Source: Chaenocephalus aceratus (taxonomy: Eukaryota > Chordata > Actinopteri > Perciformes > Channichthyidae). From it: a DNA stretch of 64,000 nt. Under the pieces are notes generated by a model. The model was given only the letters and a program-made list of their open reading frames with translations, did no database searches and was not told the DNA's origin. The translations under genes and the position numbers were made by a program. Location of the stretch: the NCBI GenBank assembly GCA_023974075.1, contig JAMFTG010000159.1:210001-274000 (forward strand), written 5' to 3'. Positions 1 through 10,933 of the stretch are shown piece by piece. The first letter of the stretch is position 1; each line of letters starts with the position of its first letter.

Positions 1-446
1 AACTTTACAAAAAAGTTACACATGTGGTACACACACCACGATACTAGTGTTGAAAAGAAGCGACCATTACATTGATTGGGTTAATTGAGAGGTCTGTAAT
101 GATTCGCTACGAAAAATGACAACGTTTCTTACTAGCTAGTTATCAAGCTGTGAGGGCATACGGTAGCAGCCATGTGCGATTTGAGTCAACACCACGGGTT
201 CGAAAAGTAGGGCGTTGTTTCTAGAAAGTAAACAAATATCAGTTCAGAGGACATTTGCTGCAAGAACTGGTGTTGTCTTTTCACTTTGGGGACAGATTGG
301 ACAGGACATGAAGAAGACAGTGACGTCACAACCGAGGTCAGACTTGATTATACTGTAGACGGATGGACGCTTAAGTAAATGGATTGTATAATACACGGTT
401 TTATGCTGTAATGGACAGAGTGATTTACAATCTGCCTTCAACCATT
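1..446. other. No recognised feature
   Basis: I see no exon, RNA gene or known repeat here. Reading frames are short and show no protein family resemblance. Confidence 0.5.
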
Positions 447-1385
<939 letters not shown>

Positions 1386-1492
1386 TGTATCAGTATCCCT
1401 TGTTGTGAAGCACTTCGAGATTTGTCTTGGCAGATGAGAAGCGCTATATAAATTAAATATATTATTATATATTATTATTATTATTATCATTT
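1386..1492 (+). mobile_element. Retroposon 3' tail with (ATT)n
   Basis: The sequence has the teleost LINE/SINE tail form: 'gaagcacttcgag' and 'gcgctatataaatt', followed by an ATT microsatellite at about 1456-1492. Only the 3' end is present, so family assignment is uncertain. It abuts the antisense LINE that starts near 1500. Confidence 0.6.
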
Positions 1493-1499
1493 CTTTAGT

Positions 1500-2400
1500 T
1501 GGATTCAATTCAATTCAAAACCTTTATTTATCCAGGTAAAATCCCATTGAGATCAATGATCTCTGTTTCAAGGGAGACCTGCAGCAGTCGGTTCCACATG
1601 AAGACATACAAACATAAACAACAGAACAACAAAAGGACATCATACAGCAACATGTACAGGGATTACAATTTACATATCTAACCACATGTCCAGGTACCAA
1701 CAGCATCTGATTGAGTAGCATCCAACCGAGCTTTAAAAACATGTAGTGGTACTAGCTTGGTCATTTTCCATTCTTTTTGCAGACTGTTCCAAGTTAGTGG
1801 AGCTGCACATCTAAAAGCTTTCTTCCCTAAGACAGTCCTAGCACTTGGCACATTTAATAAAACACCATCATGAGATCTCAGGCAATAAGTACTTTCAATT
1901 CTCAGAGAGATCAGGGAGCAGATATAAGATGGTAGTTTATCAAACATGGCTTTGTGAATGAGAAAGTACCAGTGACTGAGCCTCCATACAGTTAGTGATG
2001 GCAAAACCGCCTTGGCATACAGGGTACAGTGATGTGTTAGTGCTTTACAATTTGTCAAAAATCGCAGATACGCAGCATCTAACTTGCTCAGGTAATTGGC
2101 AGGTGCATTCATATAGACCAGATCACCATAGTCCAGCACAGGTCAAAGGTCACAGAGCCTTTTCCTGGCCTCAAGCGAGAAACAGGACTTGTTCCTGTAA
2201 AAGAAACCGAGCCTAACCCTCAGCTTTTTAAGCAGGTTATTTACATGAAGTTTAAAAGTGAGATGGTCATCAAGCCAGATACCCAGGTATTTGTAACAGG
2301 TAACCACTTCAAGTTGTATTCCTTGCGTAGTTACAGTATCCAAAGCAGTCTCCGGTGTATTTTTAGCTTTAGCTTTAGAAAAGAGCATTACCTTGGTTGG
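1500..2400 (-). mobile_element. LINE 3' fragment, antisense, 5'-truncated
   Basis: On the minus strand this is the 3' part of a non-LTR retrotransposon: the last part of the reverse transcriptase ORF (see 1678-2388), a 3' UTR, and a terminal short tandem tail at 1500-1518 that reads (GAATT)n on the minus strand. Extreme 5' truncation is usual for LINE copies made by target-primed reverse transcription. The clade is not certain from this piece; CR1/L2/Rex-like elements are the most likely group. Confidence 0.8.
1678..2388 (-). pseudogene. LINE reverse transcriptase C-terminus, one in-frame stop
   Basis: Conceptual translation on the minus strand gives the conserved tail of a fish non-LTR reverse transcriptase. 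Landmarks are YKYLGIWLDD, LGFFYRNKSCFS, VLDYGDLVYMNA and a final region with CAAPLTWNSLQKE. The two open halves (2143-2388 and 1678-2142) lie in the same frame and are separated only by a TGA at 2143-2145, just before the VLDYGD motif. The polymerase catalytic palm would lie further upstream and is absent. It is non-functional; in life this protein would copy LINE RNA at the nicked target. Confidence 0.85.
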
Positions 2401-2413
2401 TGGATGATTGATT

Positions 2414-2515
2414 GATTAGTAAGGCAAGGCAAGGCAAGTTTATTTATAGAGCACTTTTCAACGCAAGGCAATTCAAAGTGCTTTACACAAACAAAAACAA
2501 AAAAAAGAAAGACAT
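2414..2515 (-). mobile_element. LINE 3' tail, antisense, (GCAAG)n end
   Basis: A reverse copy of the tail seen in forward orientation at 9840-9967: 'aaagtgctttacac', 'gcacttttcaac', 'tttatttata' and a short GGCAA run. It is only the 3' end of the element. Confidence 0.7.
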
Positions 2516-3545
2516 TAAGCATTAAAAAAGAAAAGCTAATCAAATAAACATTAAGGAAAAATACTTAGTAGACTTTTTTTTCATGGCAATTTGACAAAAA
2601 TGACCTGTTTCTGCTCGTCATTTTCCGTAGCATTAATCCTTTGGGAGCATGAATATCGTCCAAAGAATCCATCCAAAGAATCCCGGAACATTTATCCCAA
2701 AACTAAAAATGTCAACATTATGCCGACAAGTTAGTAGTCAGTAAGGTTTATCATCTGGGGAGCATGAATAATACGTTCACTAAATGCAACATGTTTTTTC
2801 AATCTGGATCTAACGTATGGCACCGCTATCCCGAGCGAAACTGAAAACGATACTGATGCGGGAAACTGTTAGAAATTAAAATCAATGTTTTATGGCATAA
2901 TGTACCTTAAACATACCGTCAGTTTAAATGCTATTTTATTCTGGAAAAACCCGGAAGTTCTCAATACCAAGCTTTTATTCTGAAAATCCGTCATGACGAC
3001 ATCCGGGACTACCGCCCAGTAGTATCATTAAAGTGGCTATTGACGCCGTTAACATGTATTACATATACAGTTATGAAAGAGATAAGGAGCAGAAAAGGCA
3101 TGTGGGAAGTAAGCAATGAATGTAAAATGTCTAAATCCTCCTGTTTAACGCGATATCGGACACAGGAGAACGAGGGGGGAAGTCCCCCTACGTCACTACA
3201 GCTCCCAGAGAGGAGGAGCGAACATCCAGCAAGCGGGAAAGACGAATGCTTGTGAGCTCTCTTCTGCACGGCCATCAGAGGGAGAGGAAGCTGCAGACTT
3301 TCTCTCCTGACTGAACAATATCCTGCTTGTAACATTACCGCGCTTTTTATTAATTAAAGTACCAATTTTGAACCTTCTCAGAGACTCCATTTAGTCTCCT
3401 TTTTAAGCTTCTTACCTGGACGCGAGAAATAACGAACACAGCATAACAGAACATAAATGCAAATGTGACTTGATGTGTCGGAGTTCAAGAAACCCAAAGC
3501 TCGAAAGGACCTTTAAAGAATCCTTCCATTTAGTTTCTGTAAATG
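2516..3545. other. No recognised gene
   Basis: Contains two partly similar 'gggagcatgaat' motifs (about 2642 and 2758), suggesting an old dispersed repeat. The reading frame on the minus strand at 3009-3335 has no family resemblance I recognise. Confidence 0.4.
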
Positions 3546-3715
3546 GGGAATCGACTGCATTCGTATAGCGCTTGTACAGTCTTTATGACTCTTTAAAGCG
3601 CTTTACTCACATATACAAGTCAGCATTCACACACATTCACACCTCATTGGCCATTGGGAGCAATTTAAGTATCTTGCCCAAGGATACATCGACATTTTGA
3701 GTTGCAAATAACTCC
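3546..3715 (+). repeat. Dispersed teleost repeat fragment
   Basis: Carries the phrases 'tatagcgcttgtacag', 'aaagcgctttac', 'attcacacacattcacac' and 'tatcttgcccaagg', which occur together in a common fish retroposon 3' region. A related piece in the other orientation is at about 18560-18690. Confidence 0.55.
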
Positions 3716-4540
3716 AAAATGTTCTAAGTTGAAGAGGACCGCACTACCTCACAGCCAAAGATGCCCCAATGTGGTTTTAATTAGTTTATTTTCATAAGGA
3801 CAGGTACATAAACATATACAAGGTCGATAGATACCGTAGTCCAAACAAGTAGTTCATCTAATCCCTCATCCTCCTACACCTGATCGCTCTTCGCCAACTG
3901 TTTTCAGCTTGGGTTTACCGTCTCCTTGCTCACATGTGTTAAAAAGCAATACACTGGTTTAAAGCATTTCAAAGGCAGGGGGGGTGGTTTTATGAGATTG
4001 CGCAGGGTCTTTGTGCCTTCGCCCTCATCAACTAAAGCCACAAGAAAACAGCTTTAAAAACGCCAGCGCTGAGCTGCAGACGAGCTGCGAGTGGGAGGAC
4101 GAGCGAGCAAAGGTGGGAAACAATCCGCTCCGCCTGAAGAAATTACCAGGGCACCGTGAAAACATGCAGCTCTGTATCCCCGCACTGATAAAAAACGGAG
4201 GAATAAATAATAAGCAGCACTCCGCCGCCTCCCCTGTTCATTTATTCTCACCAGGCGGAGAGTTTATCATTAGTGGTCCACGAAAACATCAGTCATGTTA
4301 CAGCGTGCTGGTATTTCACCATCGTGGCAGACGCTGAAGTTCCCTGTGAAAAAACCAAATGTGTGAATTGCTCCATCTGATGTGTTTGTGTAGCCCCAGG
4401 CGGCTTTCAAAAGCAAAACACTTGATGAGGAAATTGAAGATAATTTCTACCCACTAAAAGGTCGGAGAACGTTATGAATGTTGAGTTGTTGTAAATAAAC
4501 ACGCTCTAATTTCTCTTTGATGGGAAGTCGCCCGCCACAT
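3716..4540. other. No recognised feature
   Basis: Mixed composition. Open frames near 4011-4337 show no domain I recognise. Confidence 0.4.
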
Positions 4541-4544
4541 TTCA

Positions 4545-5140
4545 TCTTACAAAACCAAAAGGAAACATCCAATGGAGCTTGAAGCCGTGCGTTAAAATAA
4601 AAACATCCTAAGGAGATATTTCTCAGCCACTCAGAAGCTTTCATCACGCCAATCAAGCGTGGTCGCATTGCAAGTATCGACCCTTCGACCCGTTTTAACA
4701 TCTGGAGGTCTTTGAAGGCGCTGAAAGACGACCTGTGGCAGGAATCAAACCTGCGGCATGCTGGGTAAAGGACGCTCTCTGTTCAGGCCTCAACAGTAAA
4801 GAACATTAAGAGACAACTTCATTGATCCCGACAGAAGGATACAACTGGAAATGAATCAGAAAAAGAGATTGAATGAAAGCAGGATTGAACAAGTAAAGTG
4901 AGACATCCGATAGACCTTGAAGAAGTGCAAATACAATTGAAACATCCCAAGGGGACATTTCTTAGCCAATCAGAGACTTTCATCATGCCAATCGAGGGTG
5001 GCCACACGGCGAGTATCGACCCTTCAACTCTTTTAACATCTGGAGGTCTTTAAAAGCGCTGAAAGACGACCTGTGGCAGGAATCAAACCTGCGGCATGCT
5101 GGGTAAAGGGAACTCTACTGTATGTCCGGGCCTCAACATT
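4545..5140. repeat. Direct repeat, about 339-bp spacing, with tRNA-like T-arm
   Basis: Two diverged direct copies lie about 339 bp apart: 'tctggaggtc' is at 4701 and 5039, 'tcatcacgcc' at 4641 and 'tcatcatgcc' at 4980. Each copy ends with 'acctgtggcaggaatc'. On the minus strand this forms a tRNA-like T arm (GCAGG, loop TTTGATT, CCTGC), which is B-box-like, but I see no matching A box. Part of the unit (4809-4900) recurs near 6050-6140, beyond an inserted element. Confidence 0.75.
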
Positions 5141-5350
5141 AAACATATTATAGGGCCATATCTATACAAAACATGTCTGAAGTGTTTTGCTCTAAAATAC
5201 CAAACAGATCACCATTCTAGCCATGCCTCGTATCCCTCTATTACAGCCCTTTTACAAAAGTGCTGATTCTGGGTCTGTAGCTTCAAATGTAATCCGAGCT
5301 TTTTATATCCGGCTTTTTTACACATACTCTCTTTAGTACATCGTTAGATC

Positions 5351-5769
5351 TAGGGATGGGTATCGTTTGACATTTTTCGATTCCGATTCCGATTCGGTTC
5401 TTGTCGATTCCCCGTTCGATTCCAAAATTGTAAAAGAAAGAGGTCAAACGTTTAGATAACCAAACATATCTTTATTCTTTAAGCTTTAACTGAAATTGTT
5501 ACAATAAAAAATATACATGCAATACAAATGTATGCCGCGGTGCAGACGAACCCGCGGTGCACACGGACCCGCGGCGCAGACGGACCCGCGGCGCAGACGG
5601 ACCGCGGCGCAGACGGACCCGCGGCGCAGACGGACCCGCTGGAATACAGGGTCTACCACGCTTAGGAACCGTTAAGCAAAACCGAAATTGCGTATTTTGT
5701 ATGGGAACCCGGTACCCGGCATTTTCTTATCGGTTCTCATCTGGAACCGAGTTTCGGTTCCCAAACCTA
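5351..5769. mobile_element. hAT-like MITE with exact 8-bp TSD
   Basis: Inverted ends TAGGGATGGGTATCG and (reverse complement of the right end) TAGGTTTGGGAACCG. The element is flanked on both sides by GTTAGATC (5343-5350 and 5770-5777), an exact 8-bp target duplication as expected for hAT transposition. At 419 bp it cannot encode a transposase. It contains a GC-rich 17-bp array. Confidence 0.8.
5534..5640. repeat. 17-bp GC-rich minisatellite
   Basis: About six units of GCGGCGCAGACGGACCC, with one shortened unit. The array lies inside the small hAT element. Confidence 0.9.
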
Positions 5770-6334
5770 GTTAGATCTGAGTGTTAGCGATGCTTGAAAC
5801 AAAGATCGTATTACTTCCAAAACACTTGGTTTCTGATACATCAACGTTTCTGGAACGGTATAGTTGGGGAGGAACGTTGCCAGTAGTTCAACGTAAAGCC
5901 AGCACACATTTTAGTAATGTCGTCATGACAGCGGCACATCTGGATCAGGGGGGTACGGAGGAAAAGAGAGAGGGTTTTGTTTTACACACAGGGACACGTC
6001 ATTATGTATAAAAGACATCAACAAGTGCATTTTGCATGACAGGAGACCTCTAAGAGAAACCCTCATTGATCCTGAAGAAGGATAACACTGGGAATGAATC
6101 AGAAACATAGATTGATGAAAGCAGGAGTGAACTGGTAGAGAGCAACGATGGAGAACAGGAAACAGTCGGTCAGGTCGTGAATAGGAAACAGGAAACAGTC
6201 GTGTCAGCTTTTAATCAGTCAGTCAGTGAAGCGTTTGATCGATGGAGCCGGTCGGTGGATGACTGGTTTTCAGACTCAGCGGGTCGATCTGTGCGGTCGA
6301 TAGTGAAAACAAGCAGAGACACAACCTGCTGGGT

Positions 6335-6337
6335 AAA

Positions 6338-6396
<59 letters not shown>

Positions 6397-6502
6397 GTGT
6401 GTGTGTGTAAGACATGTTTTTGAAAAGAGAACAACATCATTTTTTAGAAATAAAGGTGGCTTTTGGGCTATAAAGGAACTACAGCGTGTGTGGTGTGTGT
6501 GT

Positions 6503-6550
<48 letters not shown>

Positions 6551-6553
6551 TTT
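6335..6553. repeat. Two (GT)n microsatellites
   Basis: GT runs at about 6338-6408 and 6486-6553. Between them, near 6459-6484, is a partial unit of the 72-bp repeat found at 23.6-25.5 kb ('gggctataaaggaactac'). Confidence 0.9.
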
Positions 6554-7030
6554 CCCCTGTTTTGAATCAGAGTGCAATATAATTGCATCAAACCAGACTG
6601 TACACAAAAGACTCAAAGCCACGTTTTGTCCAGTTGCATACAGTTTCATATTAATCTACTCTCACAGATTCAATCTTATTTTTATTACATTGATAAATAT
6701 ATAAAGCACCACGATGAGAAGTTACATTGAGAAATATTGAATGCATTTAATACCCGGATGGGAATAACTGTTTTGAGTAATATAATGCATTTAATAGCTG
6801 GACACTCAAGGTACTTTATCACATTGGTTGTGCTTTATGTCCGGTGTTACTTCGTGAAGCCACAAAAAAACTACATATAAAATCTCTTGTTTCAAAGAGC
6901 AGATGTGTTGGGAGGGACCATTACTCTCTCACAGCCTGAACTCCAACATGCTGAATATAAATAAGTTAAACTTTTTGATTGCCTTTTAACAGCTATAGAA
7001 AAAGTACTCAGATATTTTACTTAAGTGATT
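6554..7030. other. No recognised feature
   Basis: AT-rich spacer up to the palindrome at 7031. The left end expected for the following element is not seen here. Confidence 0.45.
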
Positions 7031-7104
7031 TCAATGGAGGCGTTTCAGGCTTTTCACAAAGGGAATATTCTCCCTTTGTGAAAAGCCTGAAACGCCTCCA
7101 TTGA
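7031..7104. repeat. Perfect palindrome, 34-bp arms, 6-nt loop
   Basis: The left arm 7031-7064 is the exact reverse complement of 7071-7104, with loop ATATTC. The right arm ends in 'gcctgaaacgcctcc', which is normal internal sequence of the element family (compare about 61480-61495). The left arm is therefore the extra, inverted part. Confidence 0.95.
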
Positions 7105-9211
7105 ACCTTGTTTTCTTCCTGGACATTATGAAATCACTATGAAACACTTCTATTGGCTAGCGCTCCAACACATTACACGTGTGTTTGACCAATCACAACA
7201 GAGCCGGCCAGCTAACCAATCAGAGCAGACTGGGCTCTGGTTTTCAGGCAGAGGGTGAAAAGAGGTGCTGCAGCACAGGCAGTATGAGAGAAATAAAGAG
7301 CTTTTTGAACATTAAAGCATGGAGAACATGTCCCAGGAGAGACACTACATACTGATATACACCTGGACATCAGCAGGAGAGGACTCTTAAAGTAGAGACA
7401 CTACATACTGATATACACCTAACATCAGCAGGAGAGGACTCTTTAAAGTAGAGACACTACATACTGATATTCACCTGAACATCAACAGGAGAGGACTCTT
7501 TAAAGTAGAGACACTACATACTGATATACACCTGAACATCAGCAGGAGAGGACTCTTTAAAGTAGAGACACTACATACTGATATACACCTGACATCAGCA
7601 GGAGAGGAACTCTTTAAAGTAGAGACACTACATACTGATATACACCCTGGACATCAGCAGGAGAGAACTCTTTAAAGTAGAGACACTACATACTGATATA
7701 CACCTGAACATCAGCAGGAGAGGACTCTTTAAAGTAGAGACACTACATACTGATATACACCTGAAACAGCAGGAGAGGACTCTTTAAAGTAGAGACACTA
7801 CATACTGATTACAGCTGAACATCAGCTGGAGAGGACTCTTTAAAGTAGAGACACTACATACTGATATACACCTGAACATCAGCAGGAGAGGACTCTTTAA
7901 AGTAGAGACACTACATACTGATATACACCTGAACATCAGCAGGAGAGGACTCTTTAAAGTAGAGACAACACTACATACTGATATACACCCTGCACATCAG
8001 CAGGAGAGGACTCTTTAAAGTAGAGACACTACATACTGATATACACCTGAACATCAGCAGGAGAGGACTCTTTAAAGTAGAGAACTACATACTGAATACA
8101 CCTGAACATCAGCAGGAGAGGACTCCTTTAAAGTAGAGGCACTACATACTGATATACACCTGAACATCAGCAGGAGAGGACTCTTTAAAGTAGAGGACAC
8201 TACATACTGATATACACCTGAACATCAGCAGGAGAGGACTCTTTAAAGTAGAGACACTACATACTGATATACACCTGAACATCAGCAGGAGAGGACTCTT
8301 TAAAGTAGAGACACTACATACTGATATACACCTGAACATCAGCAGGAGAGGACTCTTTAACGTCGAGACACTACATGCTGATATACACCTGAACATCAGC
8401 AGGAGAGGACTCTTTAAAGTAGAGACAATACATACTGATATACACCTGAACATCAGCAGGAGAGGACTCTTTAAAGTAGAGACACTACATACTGATATGA
8501 ACCTGACCATCAGCAGGAGAGGACTCTTTAAAGTAGAGACACTACATACTAATATACACCTGAACATCAGCAGGAGAGGACTCTTTAAAGTAGATACACT
8601 ACATACTGATATACACCTGAACATCAACAGGAGAGGACTCTTTAAAGTAGAGACACTACATACTGATATACACCTGAACATCAGCAGGAGAGGACTCTTT
8701 AAAGTAGAGACACTACATACTGATATACACCTGAACATCAGCAGGAGAGGACTCTTTAAAGTAGAGACACTACATACTGATATACACCTGAACATCAGCA
8801 GGAGAGGACTCTTTAAAGTAGAGACACTACATACTGATATACACTGAACATCAGCAGGAGAGGACTCTTTAAAGTAGAGACACTACATACTGATATACAC
8901 CTGAACATCAGCAGGAGAGGACTCTTTAAAGTAGAGACACTACATGCTGATATACACCTGAACATCAACAGGAGAGGACTCTTTAAAGTAGAGACACTAC
9001 ATACTGATATACACCTGAACATCAGCAGGAGAGGACTCTTTAAAGTAGAGACACTACATACTGATATACACCTGAACATCAGCAGGAGAGGACTCTTTAA
9101 AGTAGAGACACTACATCCTGATATACACCTGAACATCAGCAGGAGAGGACTCTTTAAAGTAGAGACACTACATACTGATATACACCTGATCATCAGCGTT
9201 ATATGTCCTCT
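7105..9211 (+). mobile_element. TTAA-target MITE with expanded 57-bp array, left end lost
   Basis: Sequence from 7105 to 7335 matches 61.49-61.78 kb, including the shared phrases 'caatcacaacagagcc' and 'gagcagactgggctc'. The right end reads 'atatgtcctcTTTAA' (TTAA at 9212-9215), the reverse complement of a TTAAAGAGG terminus. The left terminus (TTAAAGAGGCCC in the relatives at 39.9 and 61.4 kb) is missing and is replaced by the palindrome. No transposase is present. Confidence 0.7.
7337..9196. repeat. 57-bp minisatellite, about 33 units
   Basis: The period is 57 (for example the 'tttaaagtag' phase at 8641 and 8698). The unit includes 'gacactacatactgat', 'catcagcaggagagg' and 'actctttaaag'. 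Because 57 is divisible by 3, some frames stay open across many units and give a false 19-residue periodic protein. Units in 7337-8100 have more indels than those in 8150-9190. Confidence 0.98.
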
Positions 9212-9215
9212 TTAA

Positions 9216-9683
9216 CAATTGGTCCTAGAGTTAGGGTTTCTTTTGATCTGAACAAATTAAGCGTAATACGTATGTTCAAACCTTATATGATTAGAAAACC
9301 ATTGCATTTATTTATTTTGATGATTACATTGATTTCCTTTATTGATTCAATAGAATAGAATATAATGGAATATATCTTATCATACAAAGTACAACGACAT
9401 TTATTTGGCTTCTCTCACTGCAGTAAACACACAAACAAATAAATAGATATATAAATAAATAATAAATATAAGAGTGGTAAAAGCAGAGGTAGTAGCGATG
9501 ACAGTGCAACGACATACCAATGCCAATGTGCACATTTACACTTACAGTCTAAACACTTTAAATATACAAAACTGTATAAATGCAGTGTATTTCTAACTGT
9601 GTGTTCATAACGGGTTTTAGTAACCAAAGGATGCAAGTAAAATAGCCATACATATTTCTAAATAGTAGTGGTTGCAACTCTGA
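9216..9683. other. AT-rich spacer
   Basis: Very AT-rich with TAAATA runs at about 9430-9475. No gene recognised. Confidence 0.5.
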
Positions 9684-9967
9684 CTACTTTTCAATCCAGG
9701 CTGAAGACTTTTCTTTGTGTCGCTGCTTTTAATTGAACTATTCATATCTTAGACTGCACTGTAACTTTTATCCATGTATTTTTTCTTTTTATGTTTATTT
9801 TATTAGCTTTTATTTTTAATGACTGATTTTAAATGCCATTTTCTTCATGTCTTTCGTTTTTGTAAAGCACTTTGAATTGCCTTGTGTTGAAAAGTGCTAT
9901 ATAAATAAACTTGCCTTGCCTTGCCTTGCCTTGCCTTGCCTTGCCTTGCCTTGCCTTGCCTTGCCTT
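9684..9967 (+). mobile_element. LINE 3' end with ORF2 C-terminus and (TTGCC)n tail
   Basis: Translation near 9687-9738 gives TTFQSRLKTFLCVAAFN followed by a stop, the typical end of a CR1/L2-group LINE ORF2 (the FxSRLKTFL motif). About 130 bp of 3' UTR follows, then 'aaagtgctatataaat' and a TTGCC pentanucleotide tail at about 9911-9966. Everything upstream is missing. Confidence 0.8.
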
Positions 9968-10535
9968 CAAAGACAATCCTACAGTATTGTGAATATAAAT
10001 AGTTGAATGTATGTTTAAGGTATAAGATTAGTATATGTGCTCAAAAGCAAAACAAATACGACGTCTGAGTCCACAGAAAGCAGGAGAAGAGGTAAATATG
10101 TGTCAGCTAACAAACATGAAGCCTGCTCTCGAGTCTGACAAAAAACTGCACTCGGTTTTCCAAACAGCAAAGTGTTGCCTCTCTTCTCTCGCCAGCCTTC
10201 ATCATCCTCTCCCCATTCAGAGAAACACCTCGCTGTGAGGAGGAGACTCATTCCTCTTGTCCCCTGCTGCCTGCAAAAATTGGCCCAGAGGAGGAGGGAG
10301 AATAGATTTCAACACACAAAGCCTTCCTTTCAGTTCAGACAAAACCTTCCTCTGCAGCCGCTGGTTCACCGTCTGTTCCTCCCATAATGAAGGCAGTTCA
10401 AGACCGCCAACAAAGTTAGCAACTTTTTATTCTCAAAACATAAAAGACTGTGGAGTTCTTCATGCTTCGTCATAAAGGGACCGTTAACCGTCTAAAACAA
10501 AAATACATATTGTTACCTGTCGGACTATTTATCAA
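9968..10535. other. No recognised feature
   Basis: No exon or repeat recognised. Short overlapping frames at 10015-10475 lack any domain. Confidence 0.45.
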
Positions 10536-10704
10536 TTAAATGTCCCCTATTGTACTGAGTTTCACAATATATTATAGATCTCATTTATATCCAGAGCCTG
10601 TCTCTGATTGGCTGAAACACCAAACAGATCATTGCAGCATTACCCATAATCCCCTCTGTTTCAGCCCTGTTTCCAAAGTGCTGATTCTCTGTCTGTTACT
10701 TTAG

Positions 10705-10933
10705 ATGAAAATAGACATGAAGAAGAGGGGACACATGTTGATGTAGAAGAGACATGGAGAAGAGGGGACACATGTTGATGTAGAAGAGACATGGAGAAGA
10801 GGGGACACATGTTGATGTAGAAGAGACATGAAGAAGAGGGGACACATGTTGATGTAGAAGAGACATGGAGAAGAGGGGACACATGTTGATGTAGAAGAGA
10901 CATGGAGAAGAGGGGACACATGTTGATGTAGAA
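10705..10933. repeat. 37-bp minisatellite, first part
   Basis: About six units, period 37 ('acacatgttg' at 10731, 10768 and onward). The unit is 'agaagaggggacacatg' plus 'ttgatgtagaagagacatg'. The array is interrupted at 10934 and resumes at 12900. Confidence 0.97.

Larger units (their letters stand above)
5145..6040 (+). mobile_element. Dispersed MITE-like element, copy 1
   Basis: Shares several blocks in the same order with 18885-19495: 'ccaaacagatcac' near the left, 'ctgagtgttagcgatgct', 'gggtacggaggaaaag' and 'ttttgcatgacag' at the right. The right end matches a family ending in 'gcatgataggtcccc'. No transposase is visible, so it is non-autonomous. It is interrupted by a small hAT at 5351-5769; the uninterrupted relative at about 19216 shows the empty site. 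Confidence 0.65.

Noticed and set aside
8142..9193. Long open frames with a 19-residue repeat
   Set aside because: Direct translation of the 57-bp minisatellite; 57 is a multiple of 3, so the frame stays open without selection.
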